Positions 1-8,630 are shown, numbered from the stretch's first letter. The stretch is 64,000 nt of DNA from Alphaproteobacteria bacterium (GCA_002690045.1 NZDE01000013.1:310001-374000); one strand, 5' to 3'. A program made the numbers and translations. The notes: generated from the sequence alone by a model not told the origin.

Positions 1-2
1 TT

Positions 3-116
3 AGTGCGCAGCTCTATCGCTATGCGCAGGAACATGCATTTTTATATGGTTTAGGCGTTGTATTCTTCGCCGTGTTTTTTGGATATGGCGCACATGCGTT
101 ATTATCAAGACGTTAG
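3..116 (+). CDS. C-terminal end of a membrane protein (5' truncated by window edge)
   Basis: The reading frame is open from the window edge to a TAG at 114-116. It encodes about 37 residues containing one hydrophobic segment (core AFLYGLGVVFFAVFFG) and ending in a basic ALLSRR tail. This is the pattern of a last transmembrane helix with a cytoplasmic positive end. A UspA gene starts 12 bases downstream, so the two are probably cotranscribed. One possibility is the alphaproteobacterial TIGR02186-type membrane protein, which ends in a similar way, but too little is present to assign a family. Confidence 0.5.
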   Translation, partial: SAQLYRYAQEHAFLYGLGVVFFAVFFGYGAHALLSRR

Positions 117-128
117 AGGAGTTCATCT

Positions 129-638
129 ATGGACGAAAAAGACGAAGGTTACTTAGGCGATACAGAGGTCAAACATGCGCATAGCATATGTTTGATTGTA
201 TCCGATAAAATTGAGCATTGTGAAAAGCTGCTTTATTATATTATGCGCTATGTGAAGAAAACGAGTGCAGGGATCGGTATTATCCACGTTTCTCAACTGG
301 GCGAGTATCAACATTGGGCAAATGTCGAAGAGCAAATGCGTAACGAAATACGCGCGCAGGCTGAAGAAGAGGTCTATACCCTTGCAAACCGTTTGGCAGA
401 ACATATTGATGTTAAGCCTGTATTTTATTTCCGCGAAGGAGATTGGGAAAGCGAAGTTGTGAAGGCAATCAAAGAAGATAGCGCGATTAGCGGCTTGTTT
501 CTTGCTGGAAAAAGCGGTAGTAGGCGTTATGACGATTTGTTGAAATTCTTCGCTGGTAAAGGGATGGAGCAGTTAACTGTGCCCTTGACGATTGTGCCAG
601 ATCATCTAGATTACCAAGATATAGACGAATTAATTTAA
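129..638 (+). CDS. Universal stress protein (UspA domain)
   Basis: 169 residues, one UspA-like alpha/beta domain. A central region (about residues 18-160) starts with a beta strand (HSICLIVSDK) and ends in a strand (LTIVPD), the usual Usp layout. The loop near residues 126-132 (LAGKSGSR) lies where the Usp nucleotide-binding glycine loop is found, although the full G-2x-G-9x-G(S/T) motif is not obvious, so ATP binding is uncertain. Usp proteins are cytoplasmic and accumulate in growth arrest or stress. The ATG is preceded by AGAGGAG at a good distance. nfuA follows after 12 bases, so stress response and Fe-S maturation are probably coexpressed. Confidence 0.8.
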   Translation: MDEKDEGYLGDTEVKHAHSICLIVSDKIEHCEKLLYYIMRYVKKTSAGIGIIHVSQLGEYQHWANVEEQMRNEIRAQAEEEVYTLANRLAEHIDVKPVFYFREGDWESEVVKAIKEDSAISGLFLAGKSGSRRYDDLLKFFAGKGMEQLTVPLTIVPDHLDYQDIDELI

Positions 639-650
639 GGCAGCTTTTAT

Positions 651-1211
651 ATGTTTATCCAAACCGAACAAACCCCAAACCCAAATGCATTAAAATTCTT
701 GCCTGGTCAGGATATTATTGACGGTGCGCCCGTTGATATAGCGGATAAAGACAGCGCCAAGCGTTTGTCACCATTCGCGGCGCGTTTGTTTGATGTGCAG
801 GGCGTGGAAGGTGTATTCATCGCGCGGGATTATGTGTCGGTAACCAAAGGCGATGCCACAGAATGGATTAAGATTAAGCCGCTTATATTGGCGGTGATTA
901 TGGATCATGTCGGCGGCGGTATGCCGATTTTGCATGAAAACCAAGCGGCGGCAAATGACGCCGCGCGCCGTGAGGAAATGGATGAAATATCACAGCAAAT
1001 TGATGAGCTGATTGATATGCGCATTCGTCCTGCCGTTGCAAATGATGGCGGCGATATTACGTTTTCTCATTTTGAGGATGGCATCGTTTACGTGCAGCTA
1101 CGCGGCGCATGTTCAGGCTGCCCGAGCGCAACCATTACGCTTAAATCCGGCATTGAAAATATGCTGAAGCATTATATTCCTGAAGTTGTCGAAGTCCGAC
1201 AAGTGGATTAA
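651..1211 (+). CDS. nfuA: NfuA/NifU-like Fe-S cluster scaffold protein
   Basis: 186 residues with two domains: an Nfu N-terminal domain (about 1-85, beginning FIQTEQTPNPNALKF, the family hallmark) and a NifU C-terminal domain (about 110-182). The latter carries the cluster-ligating CxxC at C154 and C157 (CSGCPSA). Proteins of this form accept Fe-S clusters from the assembly machinery and pass them to apo-targets in the cytoplasm. Length and architecture are those of the alphaproteobacterial and mitochondrial Nfu type. It lies 12 bases after the UspA gene. Its stop codon (1209-1211) abuts the stop of the convergent phaC gene (1212-1214) with no base between them. Confidence 0.93.
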   Translation: MFIQTEQTPNPNALKFLPGQDIIDGAPVDIADKDSAKRLSPFAARLFDVQGVEGVFIARDYVSVTKGDATEWIKIKPLILAVIMDHVGGGMPILHENQAAANDAARREEMDEISQQIDELIDMRIRPAVANDGGDITFSHFEDGIVYVQLRGACSGCPSATITLKSGIENMLKHYIPEVVEVRQVD

Positions 1212-3044
1212 TTACTCGCTTTTATCAATATCTTCGTAACGTAGTTTAACATAGCTGCCGGGTGCTTTTTCTATGCCTTTTTTGGGTTTGTAGGGCGCGG
1301 TCTGTTTGCCTGTGAATTTTGATATCCATGCGTGCCAGTGCGGCCACCAAGACCCTTCGTTATGCTCGGCGCCAATCATCCATTCTTCGGCGCTTTCTGG
1401 ACGTTTGTCGGACGACCAATAGCCGTATTTCTTTTTGTTTGGTGGATTTATAATGCCTGCAATATGGCCTGACCCTGACAAGGTGAATTTTGCCTTTTTC
1501 AGCTTCTTCGCGCCGTTATATGTGGCGATCCATGGGGCGATATGGTCATCCTTTGCAGAAATGAAATGGCATGGTGTGTCAAAGCTTGTGATGTCCAGTT
1601 TTTGTCCTTTGATGGTCAGCTTGTTTTTCTGGCAAAGGTCGTTTTGCACATACATGTTCTTTAAATATTCGTGGTAAAGTTCCGCGGGAATATTAGTTGG
1701 ATCATCATTCCAGTAAAGCAGGTCAAATGGAAATGGTTCTTTGCCGAGCATGTAGTTGTTGATGATAAATGACCAGATCATGTCGTTAGCGCGCAGCAGG
1801 GCGAATGTCTGGTGTAAGGCTTCGGCTTTAAGGAAGCCGCGTTCATTCATTGTATCGACGCCTTCATCCAATGTTTCGGGGGCAATAAAGACATTGAGGT
1901 CACCAGAATCGCGGAAATCAATTAATGTGGTGAAAAACGTCGCGGATTTAATGCGGCTTGTGTCTTTAAATTTTGCCTGCAACCACGATAAAGTAATGCT
2001 TAGTAATGTGCCGCCAATACAGTATCCAATGACATTGGTTTGCTTTTGTCCAGTTATGCGCTCGACTTCATCAAGGGCGGTCAGCATGCCGCGTTCCATA
2101 TAATCGCCAAAGCTGAAATGTGATAATGTCTTATCTGGGTTTACCCATGAAATTAGGAAGACACTATGCCCTTGGTCGAGCGCCCATTTAACGAATGAGT
2201 TTTCTTCCTTTAAATCCAGAATATAGAATTTGTTGATGAAAGGCGGCGCGATAAGAAGGGGCGTTTCAAACTGTTTAGCGGTTGTTGGTTTGTATTGAAT
2301 AAGCTGAATAAGCTCATTTTCAAAAACAACTTCACCATCAGTCGTCGCAATATTTTCGCCAATTTTGAAGGCGTCTTCATCGGTGGTTGAGATTTTGAGT
2401 TTACCGTGGCCGCGCTTAATGTCTTTTAGCAGGTTCTGATAACCATGGATCAAGTTTTCGCCGCCTGTTTCTAGTGTCTTTTTTAGAACTTCTGGGTTGG
2501 TAAGCGGGAAGTTGCTCGGCGCAATCGCATCGGCATATTGGCGCATGTAAAATTGTAGACGGCGTTTTAGCTTGTCATCTAAATGATCCGCTTCATCGGT
2601 TAGGTGCAACAGCCAGTCAGCGGTTAGAAAGTAAGATTTTTTGATGAAGTCGAATAAGATTGATTCTTGCCATGCAGGGTCTTTAAAGCGGCGGTCATTT
2701 TTATGTTCATCAAGTAAATCTTGTGCGGCGTTGATGTGTTGCTCTTTCGCGTCACCTGTCATGTTGAAAAAACGCTCAGCGCTTTCTTGCCAAATCTTGC
2801 TCCAGTCTTGCCAGTATTGCTGCTGCATTTCATACAGGCGGTCAGGGTTTTGGAGTAATTCTGTCCAAAATTCACTTAGCATTGTGGCGAAGTCTTCAAA
2901 ATCAACAGCGTTTGAGAGAAGTTCGGGTGGTTGAAAATTGGTCATATATTCTTTTAAAAGCGGTGTCGTTTCTTTTAAAACGTTTTGCCACAGCTGAATA
3001 TAATGCATCGGGTCTGTATGGTCGTTTTGTTCCGCCTTCGCCAT
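1212..3044 (-). CDS. phaC: Class I poly(3-hydroxyalkanoate) synthase
   Basis: 610 residues, the usual size for class I PhaC. The N-terminal region (to about 170) is followed by an alpha/beta hydrolase-like catalytic domain. The lipase-like box GYCIGG places the nucleophile at C342, with the partner Asp near 500 (SAKDDHIAPW) and His at 527 (SGSGHIAG). The enzyme polymerises (R)-3-hydroxyacyl-CoA into polyester carbon storage granules. No phaA, phaB, phasin or phaR is adjacent, so the other genes must lie elsewhere. The start follows a GGGGATTATC-type leader on the minus strand. About 200 bases upstream separate it from a divergent lipoprotein gene. It is convergent with nfuA with zero gap, so transcripts may run into each other. 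Confidence 0.95.
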   Translation of the reverse strand: MAKAEQNDHTDPMHYIQLWQNVLKETTPLLKEYMTNFQPPELLSNAVDFEDFATMLSEFWTELLQNPDRLYEMQQQYWQDWSKIWQESAERFFNMTGDAKEQHINAAQDLLDEHKNDRRFKDPAWQESILFDFIKKSYFLTADWLLHLTDEADHLDDKLKRRLQFYMRQYADAIAPSNFPLTNPEVLKKTLETGGENLIHGYQNLLKDIKRGHGKLKISTTDEDAFKIGENIATTDGEVVFENELIQLIQYKPTTAKQFETPLLIAPPFINKFYILDLKEENSFVKWALDQGHSVFLISWVNPDKTLSHFSFGDYMERGMLTALDEVERITGQKQTNVIGYCIGGTLLSITLSWLQAKFKDTSRIKSATFFTTLIDFRDSGDLNVFIAPETLDEGVDTMNERGFLKAEALHQTFALLRANDMIWSFIINNYMLGKEPFPFDLLYWNDDPTNIPAELYHEYLKNMYVQNDLCQKNKLTIKGQKLDITSFDTPCHFISAKDDHIAPWIATYNGAKKLKKAKFTLSGSGHIAGIINPPNKKKYGYWSSDKRPESAEEWMIGAEHNEGSWWPHWHAWISKFTGKQTAPYKPKKGIEKAPGSYVKLRYEDIDKSE

Positions 3045-3246
3045 GATAATCCCCTCATAATAAAAATGGCTATAAATAATGGTGCTTATTGTGGCGGTTT
3101 ATGTGGCGGTTGTAAATTATAAATCATTTAACATGCGCGGTTATTTTAAATGGTGGATATTGTCGCGGCTTTGCTTGCATGAACGCGTTATTTCTGGTGA
3201 CATGGTGGGGTGCGGATTCACTTATAAATTTATTAGAGAAGTCATT

Positions 3247-3633
3247 ATGGTTCGGATGTTAAATAGAGCTTTTTGTGTTGGTTTGGTTTGTGTGCTTGCA
3301 TCATGTGCGGGCGTTAAGGATGCTGAAACTTCATATAGTCACGACGGTCAAATTGTACGAGAAGATTTGAACGGCGCTAAAGCTGTTGAAGTTTATAACA
3401 TTGAACCTAAAGACATGTCTTACGTGAATTTTGCGCCTGATATTGACCATGAGATCGTCCAGAATGATGATGTTATAGTATATGACGTGCCGCCTCGTAA
3501 AGGCCATATGGCACGTACACAGCGTACAGAAACACAAAAGAAAGAACGTTGGCACACATTGCTTTCTATGTGGCGCGGCGGTTTGAATATTGGTTCATCA
3601 CTTTATGATGATGATAGTAATTATAACGAGTAA
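3247..3633 (+). CDS. Small putative lipoprotein, function unknown
   Basis: I choose the ATG at 3247, giving 128 residues that begin MVRMLNRAFCVGLVCVLASC. This is a short basic start, a hydrophobic core and a lipobox-like LASC, so Cys-20 would be lipidated by Lgt and Lsp. The frame is open upstream to 3079, but that extension has no signal-like or domain features and is probably not translated. The mature part (about 108 residues) is hydrophilic, with a basic RTQRTETQKKERW stretch, and shows no family I recognise. homoserine dehydrogenase begins 5 bases after the stop, so the two are probably cotranscribed. Confidence 0.6.
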   Translation: MVRMLNRAFCVGLVCVLASCAGVKDAETSYSHDGQIVREDLNGAKAVEVYNIEPKDMSYVNFAPDIDHEIVQNDDVIVYDVPPRKGHMARTQRTETQKKERWHTLLSMWRGGLNIGSSLYDDDSNYNE

Positions 3634-3638
3634 ATTCC

Positions 3639-4940
3639 ATGACAGAGCCATTTAAAATCGCTATTGCCGGATTGGGAACAGTTGGGCAAGGTGTGGTTGA
3701 TATTATCCAGAGTAATGCTGACCTTATTGCTGCGCGTACAGGGCGTCGTGTTGAGCTTGTCGCGGTCTCGTCAGCTAATAAGGCGAAGGCGCGCAGTGTT
3801 GATATATCTGCCTATCAATGGGTTGATGATGCGCGCGAATTAGCTTCACTTCCAGATGTTGATTGCGTGATTGAGCTTATTGGCGGTGAAGATGGCATTG
3901 CACATGAGCTGACCGAACAGGCGCTTGAAAATGGTAAGCATGTAGTGACTGCGAACAAGGCGATGGTTGCGCGCCATGGCTTAAAGTTAGCGCAGAAGGC
4001 TGAATATAAATCCGTTGCGCTAAAATATGAAGCGGCGGTGGCTGGTGGCATTCCAGCAATTAAAACGTTAAAGCAAGGTTTGGCGGCAAATAATATTCGC
4101 TCGGTCTTCGGTATTCTGAACGGGACATGTAATTTCATCTTGTCCGAAATGGGCTTAAGTGGCCGTGCGTTTGATGATGTGTTGTCTGAAGCACAGGCGA
4201 AGGGCTATGCAGAGGCTGACCCGACATTTGATATTGATGGCATTGATACCGCACATAAGTTATGCATTCTCTCTGCTCTGGCTTTTGGTATTAAGCCTGA
4301 CCTTGATAATGTGCTTGAGAATACACGCGGTATTCGCGGCATTAGTAGCCTAGACCTTAAAATAGCCGATGAGCTTGGCTATAAAATTAAGTTGCTTGGG
4401 CAGGCGCATCAGGATGAACATGGAAATATATCGCAAAGCGTCGCGCCATGTTTTGTTAAAAAATCAGTGCCTTTGGCATCGGTTGATGGGTCGTTTAATG
4501 CAGTATTTTTTGATGCGGATCATGCGGATCAGATCGTGAATATTGGACGCGGCGCAGGGGCTGGTCCAACGGCATCTGCGGTTGTGGCGGATATTATGGA
4601 TGTCATGCGCGGCGATGTCGGGACAGTCTTTGCTGTTCCAGCGTCGCAATATAAGGATGCATCCTATATGGATGACCATAGCGATGAAGCGCAATATTAT
4701 ATTCATCTTGCGGTCGAAGATAAGCCGGGCGTAATGGCGAATATTTCATCAGCGATGAGCGTTGAAGGGTTATCAATTGATGAACTTATTCAACGTCACT
4801 ATCATGTTGATGGGCCCGTTTCGGTTGTGATGACAACCCATAAATCAACACGCAACGCAGTAAATGCGGTACTGAATAAGCTGAATAAGATGGACAACAT
4901 CACAGCCGTGACAAGCGTGTTTAAGATATTGAAGATTTAG
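3639..4940 (+). CDS. hom: Homoserine dehydrogenase with ACT domain
   Basis: 433 residues in the usual three-part layout. There is an N-terminal NAD(P)-binding Rossmann fold (IAGLGTVGQGV, residues 8-18), a catalytic domain containing NGTCNFIL and the lysine-bearing AKGYAEADPTFDIDG signature (about 188-205), and a C-terminal ACT domain (about 352-430, LAVEDKPGVMANIS) that usually gives threonine feedback inhibition. It reduces aspartate semialdehyde to homoserine, the branch point to threonine and methionine. The protein is not fused to an aspartokinase. It lies 22 bases before recJ. The hom-recJ order is one I recall from other Alphaproteobacteria (glpX often lies between). Confidence 0.95.
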   Translation: MTEPFKIAIAGLGTVGQGVVDIIQSNADLIAARTGRRVELVAVSSANKAKARSVDISAYQWVDDARELASLPDVDCVIELIGGEDGIAHELTEQALENGKHVVTANKAMVARHGLKLAQKAEYKSVALKYEAAVAGGIPAIKTLKQGLAANNIRSVFGILNGTCNFILSEMGLSGRAFDDVLSEAQAKGYAEADPTFDIDGIDTAHKLCILSALAFGIKPDLDNVLENTRGIRGISSLDLKIADELGYKIKLLGQAHQDEHGNISQSVAPCFVKKSVPLASVDGSFNAVFFDADHADQIVNIGRGAGAGPTASAVVADIMDVMRGDVGTVFAVPASQYKDASYMDDHSDEAQYYIHLAVEDKPGVMANISSAMSVEGLSIDELIQRHYHVDGPVSVVMTTHKSTRNAVNAVLNKLNKMDNITAVTSVFKILKI

Positions 4941-4968
4941 ATATCAGCCCTTAAGAAAGGCGATGAAT

Positions 4969-6804
4969 ATGACGATGTTAGCAGAAATTGATGCGCGTAA
5001 TACGCGGCATAGTTCTGACGCGGCCTTTGGTGTGCAGCGTTCGGCAAATGCGGCGCGATGGGTGATGGCGGATGATGATATGAGCGCCATTCAGTCGATT
5101 ATGCGTATGCAGAAAATGCCTGAGTTGGTGGCGCGTATATTATCATCACGCGGTATAGATGCTGATGACGTTGATGCCTTTATTGACCCGAAATTGGCGA
5201 GAGACTTTCCAGACCCGTTTTCGATGCAGGATATGCGCGCCTTTGCTGAAGATGTCGCTGACGATATTGAGAACGGCGTTAAAATCGCCGTGTTTGGGGA
5301 TTTTGACGTTGATGGGTCAACATCGTCTGCCGTGTTTATCAAATTCTTCCGCGCGATTGGTATTGAGATTCCATTTTATATTCCTGACCGTATGGTTGAA
5401 GGTTATGGCCCTAATATTAATGCGCTGAAAACTTTGCAAGAAAAGGGCGCTGAATATGTCTTTATTGCGGATTGCGGGACGACTTCGTTTGATGTTATCG
5501 CGCAGGGGCGTGAACTGGGGTTAAAAATCACGATATTTGACCATCATGAGTCCGAAGATAAACTGCCCAATGCTAATTTTGTGATTAACCCGAAGCGCCG
5601 CGATGATGAAAGTGGCCTTGGCGTATTAGCAGCGGTTGGCGTGTGTTATTTGGCCTGCGTAGCAATTAACAATGTACTGAAAAGCCGCGGTTATTACGAT
5701 AAGAATAATATCACCCCGCCAGATATGCGTATGTTCCTTGATTTAGTTGCGCTTGGCACCGTATGTGACATGGTGCCACTTAATGGGGCAAACCGTTTAT
5801 TTGTGCGTCACGGTTTGCCGATGATTGAGCGTCAGTTGAATACAGGCATTGCGGCATTGTCAGATGTTGCGGGCGTTTCAGGTAAAGTTGATTCGTATAC
5901 ATGCGGTTTTATGCTTGGGCCGCGTATTAATGCGGGTTCGCGTGTGCATAAGGCGTATCTGGGCGCTGAAATGCTCGCTAGTGAAGATGCTGACCACGCC
6001 AAGAATATCGCATGGACGCTGAATGATTGTAACGACAAACGTAAAGCCATTCAGGATGAAATGATGCAGCGTGCAAAGCGCAAGGTTGAGGCCGAAGGTC
6101 TAGACCAAAATGCGTTATTGTTTATTGATGATGAAGACGGGCATCCGGGCTTAAGCGGTCTGGTTGCAGGGCAGTTAAAAGAAATTTACAAGAAACCGTG
6201 CTGTGTGGTGACCTATGCCAATGGTGAAGATGGACGTAGAGAAGGGCGCGGCTCTGGACGATCTGTCCCCGGTGTTAACATGGCTTCCGCCTTTATTGAT
6301 GCGCGTCATGCGGGGCACTGCGTAAAAGGCGGCGGGCACGCTATGGCGGGCGGCTTTACGGTTTTGCCTGAACAGGTTGATGGATTAAAGACGTTTTTGA
6401 ATGACCATGTACAAAAACAGTTAGAATCGGCTGAAACATCCGTGGAAACGGTTATTGATGGTGTGCTTTCTGTGCGCGGCGTGCAGGTTGACTTTGCGCG
6501 CGATGTTGAACGTTTTATTGGGCCCTATGGCATGGCGAATGAAGAACCATTATTTATTCTGCCGCATGTAAAACTGCAATTCGTTGATGTTGTCGGTGGT
6601 TCACACGTTAAATGCACAATTGTTGATGCAGAAGGCGGCAGCCGCATTAAGGCTGTGGCGTTCCGCGCGCTTGATACAGATATGGGACAGCTTATGCTGA
6701 ATAAGCAGGGTGCATTAATGCATGTTGTCGGCTTTATTCGTATTAATAGCTGGAACGGCAATGAAAGCGCGGAGCTTCATATTAAGGATGTTGCTTTGGC
6801 GTGA
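4969..6804 (+). CDS. recJ: Single-stranded-DNA-specific 5'-3' exonuclease RecJ
   Basis: About 611 residues from the ATG at 4969, which sits 8 bases after AAGAAAGG. The ATG at 4963 is also in frame but too close to that site. DHH phosphoesterase motifs are present: VFGDFDVDGSTSS, FIADCG, the FDHHES signature, a GTVCDMVPL segment and the DHHA1 motif KGGGHAMAGGF. A C-terminal OB-fold domain follows (about 460-610). RecJ degrades 5' single strands in RecFOR recombination repair and mismatch repair, using Mn or Mg ions held by the Asp and His residues. Length is typical. An A/T-rich run follows the stop before the tRNA-Glu promoter. Confidence 0.95.
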   Translation: MTMLAEIDARNTRHSSDAAFGVQRSANAARWVMADDDMSAIQSIMRMQKMPELVARILSSRGIDADDVDAFIDPKLARDFPDPFSMQDMRAFAEDVADDIENGVKIAVFGDFDVDGSTSSAVFIKFFRAIGIEIPFYIPDRMVEGYGPNINALKTLQEKGAEYVFIADCGTTSFDVIAQGRELGLKITIFDHHESEDKLPNANFVINPKRRDDESGLGVLAAVGVCYLACVAINNVLKSRGYYDKNNITPPDMRMFLDLVALGTVCDMVPLNGANRLFVRHGLPMIERQLNTGIAALSDVAGVSGKVDSYTCGFMLGPRINAGSRVHKAYLGAEMLASEDADHAKNIAWTLNDCNDKRKAIQDEMMQRAKRKVEAEGLDQNALLFIDDEDGHPGLSGLVAGQLKEIYKKPCCVVTYANGEDGRREGRGSGRSVPGVNMASAFIDARHAGHCVKGGGHAMAGGFTVLPEQVDGLKTFLNDHVQKQLESAETSVETVIDGVLSVRGVQVDFARDVERFIGPYGMANEEPLFILPHVKLQFVDVVGGSHVKCTIVDAEGGSRIKAVAFRALDTDMGQLMLNKQGALMHVVGFIRINSWNGNESAELHIKDVALA

Positions 6805-6860
6805 TTTCAAGGCGTTATAAAGTTTTTTCCCAAAAAAGTGAAAAAAATTAAAAATAATGC

Positions 6861-6890
6861 TTGATTAATGCATTCGAGATAGCTTATAAA
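6861..6890 (+). promoter_or_regulatory. Candidate sigma-70 type promoter of tRNA-Glu
   Basis: TTGATT (6861-6866) and TATAAA (6885-6890) are separated by 18 bases. Transcription would start near 6897, about 23 bases before the mature tRNA 5' end. This is assigned from sequence resemblance and position only. Confidence 0.45.
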
Positions 6891-6919
6891 CAGCTTCGTC
6901 TTAACGACCTCTGATTTGC

Positions 6920-6995
6920 GTCCCGTTCGTCTAGAGGCCTAGGACACCGCCCTTTCACGGCGGCAACACGGGTTCGAATCCCGTACGGGATGCCA
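6920..6995 (+). tRNA. tRNA-Glu (anticodon TTC)
   Basis: A 76-base cloverleaf with encoded CCA (6993-6995). The acceptor stem pairs GTCCCGT with ACGGGAT, the first pair being a G-T wobble where E. coli has G-C. The anticodon stem CCGCC/GGCGG (6947-6951/6959-6963) encloses loop CTTTCAC, giving anticodon TTC at 6954-6956. The T loop is GGTTCGAATCC. The sequence is very close to the E. coli tRNA-Glu from memory. A terminator and an accessory gene follow directly. Confidence 0.97.
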
Positions 6996-7007
6996 ATTTT
7001 TAAAAAC

Positions 7008-7032
7008 AGCTCCGCTTTGCGGGGCTTTTTTT
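7008..7032 (+). terminator. Rho-independent terminator after tRNA-Glu
   Basis: AGCTCCGC, loop TTT and GCGGGGCT form an 8-bp stem with one G-T pair, followed by seven T (7026-7032). It starts 12 bases after the tRNA CCA. Bases 7013-7037 recur at 7719-7743 with 23 of 25 identities, flanking the accessory gene. Confidence 0.85.
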
Positions 7033-7061
7033 ATGACTTTTCAATTAAGGGAGGATATATT

Positions 7062-7700
7062 GTGGATGTTATTATATCAATAATTGTTGCGGGAGGCTTA
7101 GGCTTTTGTTGGGCGGTTAGAAGTTTAAAAAAGTATTCTGATTCATACTTTCGGGAAAAAGGGAAGAACCTGGCTTCAAAAGAGGATATTGCTGAACTAA
7201 CTAGGATTGCAAGAGCTGTTGAGGCCGAGGTGCGTCATATTGATAGAGTGGAAGAACGTCGATATGAACTTAAATATCAAGCATGTATGGATGCACTAGA
7301 GATTGTAGACTCAATATTCTGTCATTTAGAGTGGACTGTACCGGTAGAAGGCTCCAATGGAAAGAATCGGATAGTTACAATAACGTCTGAGGATATGCCT
7401 ACACAAACTGTGAAAGCTAGTGAGGTTAGGCGGTGCCATAGTAATCTGCAAATAACCTGCAAAAATAAGGAAGTTTTGGATCAATTCAACTTGTTACTAT
7501 TTGGTGGGGCAGATAACTTGCCTATGACGTTGTTGAAATTTAGAAAGCTTATTAAAGAGGAGCTACAGTTCGAGGGCGAGTTGCCAAAAGATGAAAGGCA
7601 AATATGGTTTTCAGGTGTTTTTCCTGAGCTTAAACAATGTAAGGATGGTGTAGCCCCTACCATGTCTTTTATGAAGTTAAAGTTCCTTTCTGATGAATAA
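7062..7700 (+). CDS. Putative membrane-anchored accessory protein, function unknown
   Basis: I place the start at GTG 7062, which follows GGGAGG at about 7 bases and gives 212 residues. The longer open frame reaches back into the tRNA and terminator, so it cannot be the real start. A single N-terminal hydrophobic helix (IISIIVAGGLGFCWAV) is followed by a charged segment with YFREKGKNLASKEDIAELTR and a helical region to about residue 75. From memory, KGKNLA(T/S)KEDI-type segments recur in unassigned membrane proteins of many accessory regions. No catalytic motif is visible. The gene uses AGA and AGG arginine codons repeatedly, unlike its neighbours, and lies between two near-identical terminators right after tRNA-Glu. 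Together these suggest horizontal acquisition. Confidence 0.65.
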   Translation: MDVIISIIVAGGLGFCWAVRSLKKYSDSYFREKGKNLASKEDIAELTRIARAVEAEVRHIDRVEERRYELKYQACMDALEIVDSIFCHLEWTVPVEGSNGKNRIVTITSEDMPTQTVKASEVRRCHSNLQITCKNKEVLDQFNLLLFGGADNLPMTLLKFRKLIKEELQFEGELPKDERQIWFSGVFPELKQCKDGVAPTMSFMKLKFLSDE

Positions 7701-7713
7701 AAGATATAAGAAA

Positions 7714-7738
7714 AGTTTCGCTTTGCGAGGCTTTTTTT
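7714..7738 (+). terminator. Rho-independent terminator after the accessory gene, near-copy of the tRNA-Glu terminator
   Basis: AGTTTCGC, loop TTT and GCGAGGCT form a stem with G-T pairs, followed by seven T (7732-7738). It begins about 14 bases after the stop of the accessory gene. It belongs to the 25-base repeat described for the terminator at 7008. Confidence 0.75.
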
Positions 7739-7810
7739 ATGGCTTGTGCCTGCTTTGCCTATCCTAACACACTGTTATTGTTTATTAATTTATGATTAGG
7801 CGCATAGAGT

Positions 7811-7839
7811 TTGACTTTTTATATCATTGGGCGTAGATT
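7811..7839 (+). promoter_or_regulatory. Candidate sigma-70 type promoter of the secreted-protein gene
   Basis: TTGACT (7811-7816), a 17-base spacer and TAGATT (7834-7839) lie about 35 bases upstream of the ATG at 7874. Spacing is ideal and the -35 box is close to consensus. Confidence 0.5.
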
Positions 7840-7873
7840 ATGTAAATTATTTTTATACATAGAGGGGCATATA

Positions 7874-8611
7874 ATGAATAAAATAATAAATGGATTTTCA
7901 GCAATTTTCTTGGCGGCAAATTTGGGCGCGGCACTTCCTGCAGAAGCGAAAGTAGAGGGGCAATTTATTGAGCCAGAAGCTTCGCAAGAAAAAGATGACG
8001 GTATTGCATTTGATTGGGGCATCTTGCCAGTTGTGTCTGGCAGTATTGATGTGGATGGTGAAGTTACGCCTGCAGTTGGACTGGCTGCGTATGGTGAGGG
8101 TTTTTACGGTAAACAAGTTCCAGGTATAAACAAGCTCGTGGATGACATCTCATTTTCAGCGAGCGTTGTGCAGACAATAAATACCGATGATAAGCTTACA
8201 AATAATTTTACAGCATTCTCGCATCGCGTATTGATCACAGATCGTATTGAAGCCAAATATACACATGGTACGGCTAGATTTGGCGCAGGCGTGAAGGGTA
8301 AGTTTGAAGAGGCAATGGCGAAGGTTTGTGTCATTGGCAAATGTAATGATGATGTTAATGTGTATGCTGTTGCGTATAATCACAGCTCGTCATATGAATA
8401 CAAAGGTCAGGACATGATTACAACTGAACCTACAGGCTTTATGTGGGGCGTTGGCGTTAAATATGATACCATTAACTTGGAGCTTCTCCACGCGAATTAT
8501 AATGAAATTACCCCAAATAATGAAACAGGCGGGTTTGATGTTAATAAAACAAGCGGTGTCGCTGCTGGGTTAGGTACTGCAGTTTTGAACATACGTGTAC
8601 CGTTAGGTTAA
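7874..8611 (+). CDS. Secreted, possibly outer-membrane protein of unknown function
   Basis: The ATG at 7874 follows GAGGGG and gives 245 residues. The N-terminal 27 or so residues are a Sec signal peptide with a probable cleavage after AEA (LGAALPAEA-KVEG). The mature part has alternating hydrophobic and polar strands (FDWGILPVVSGSIDV, FMWGVGVKYDTINLELLHANY) and ends in VAAGLGTAVLNIRVPLG, which suits a small beta-barrel. The terminal residue is Gly, not the Phe usual for BamA substrates. Two cysteines (CVIGKC) are close together. I do not recognise the family. It has its own promoter and is convergent with the CDF transporter, so it seems to be a single-gene unit. Confidence 0.65.
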   Translation: MNKIINGFSAIFLAANLGAALPAEAKVEGQFIEPEASQEKDDGIAFDWGILPVVSGSIDVDGEVTPAVGLAAYGEGFYGKQVPGINKLVDDISFSASVVQTINTDDKLTNNFTAFSHRVLITDRIEAKYTHGTARFGAGVKGKFEEAMAKVCVIGKCNDDVNVYAVAYNHSSSYEYKGQDMITTEPTGFMWGVGVKYDTINLELLHANYNEITPNNETGGFDVNKTSGVAAGLGTAVLNIRVPLG

Positions 8612-8630
8612 GCACTTAACATTCATGCTC

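Noticed and set aside
3079-3246. N-terminal extension of the small lipoprotein gene
   Set aside because: The extension would bury the lipoprotein signal peptide in the middle of the protein. The ATG at 3247 places it at the N-terminus.
6990-7061. Accessory gene starting inside the tRNA-Glu 3' end
   Set aside because: The frame is open through the tRNA and terminator by chance. The GTG at 7062 has a proper ribosome site and leaves both RNA features intact.
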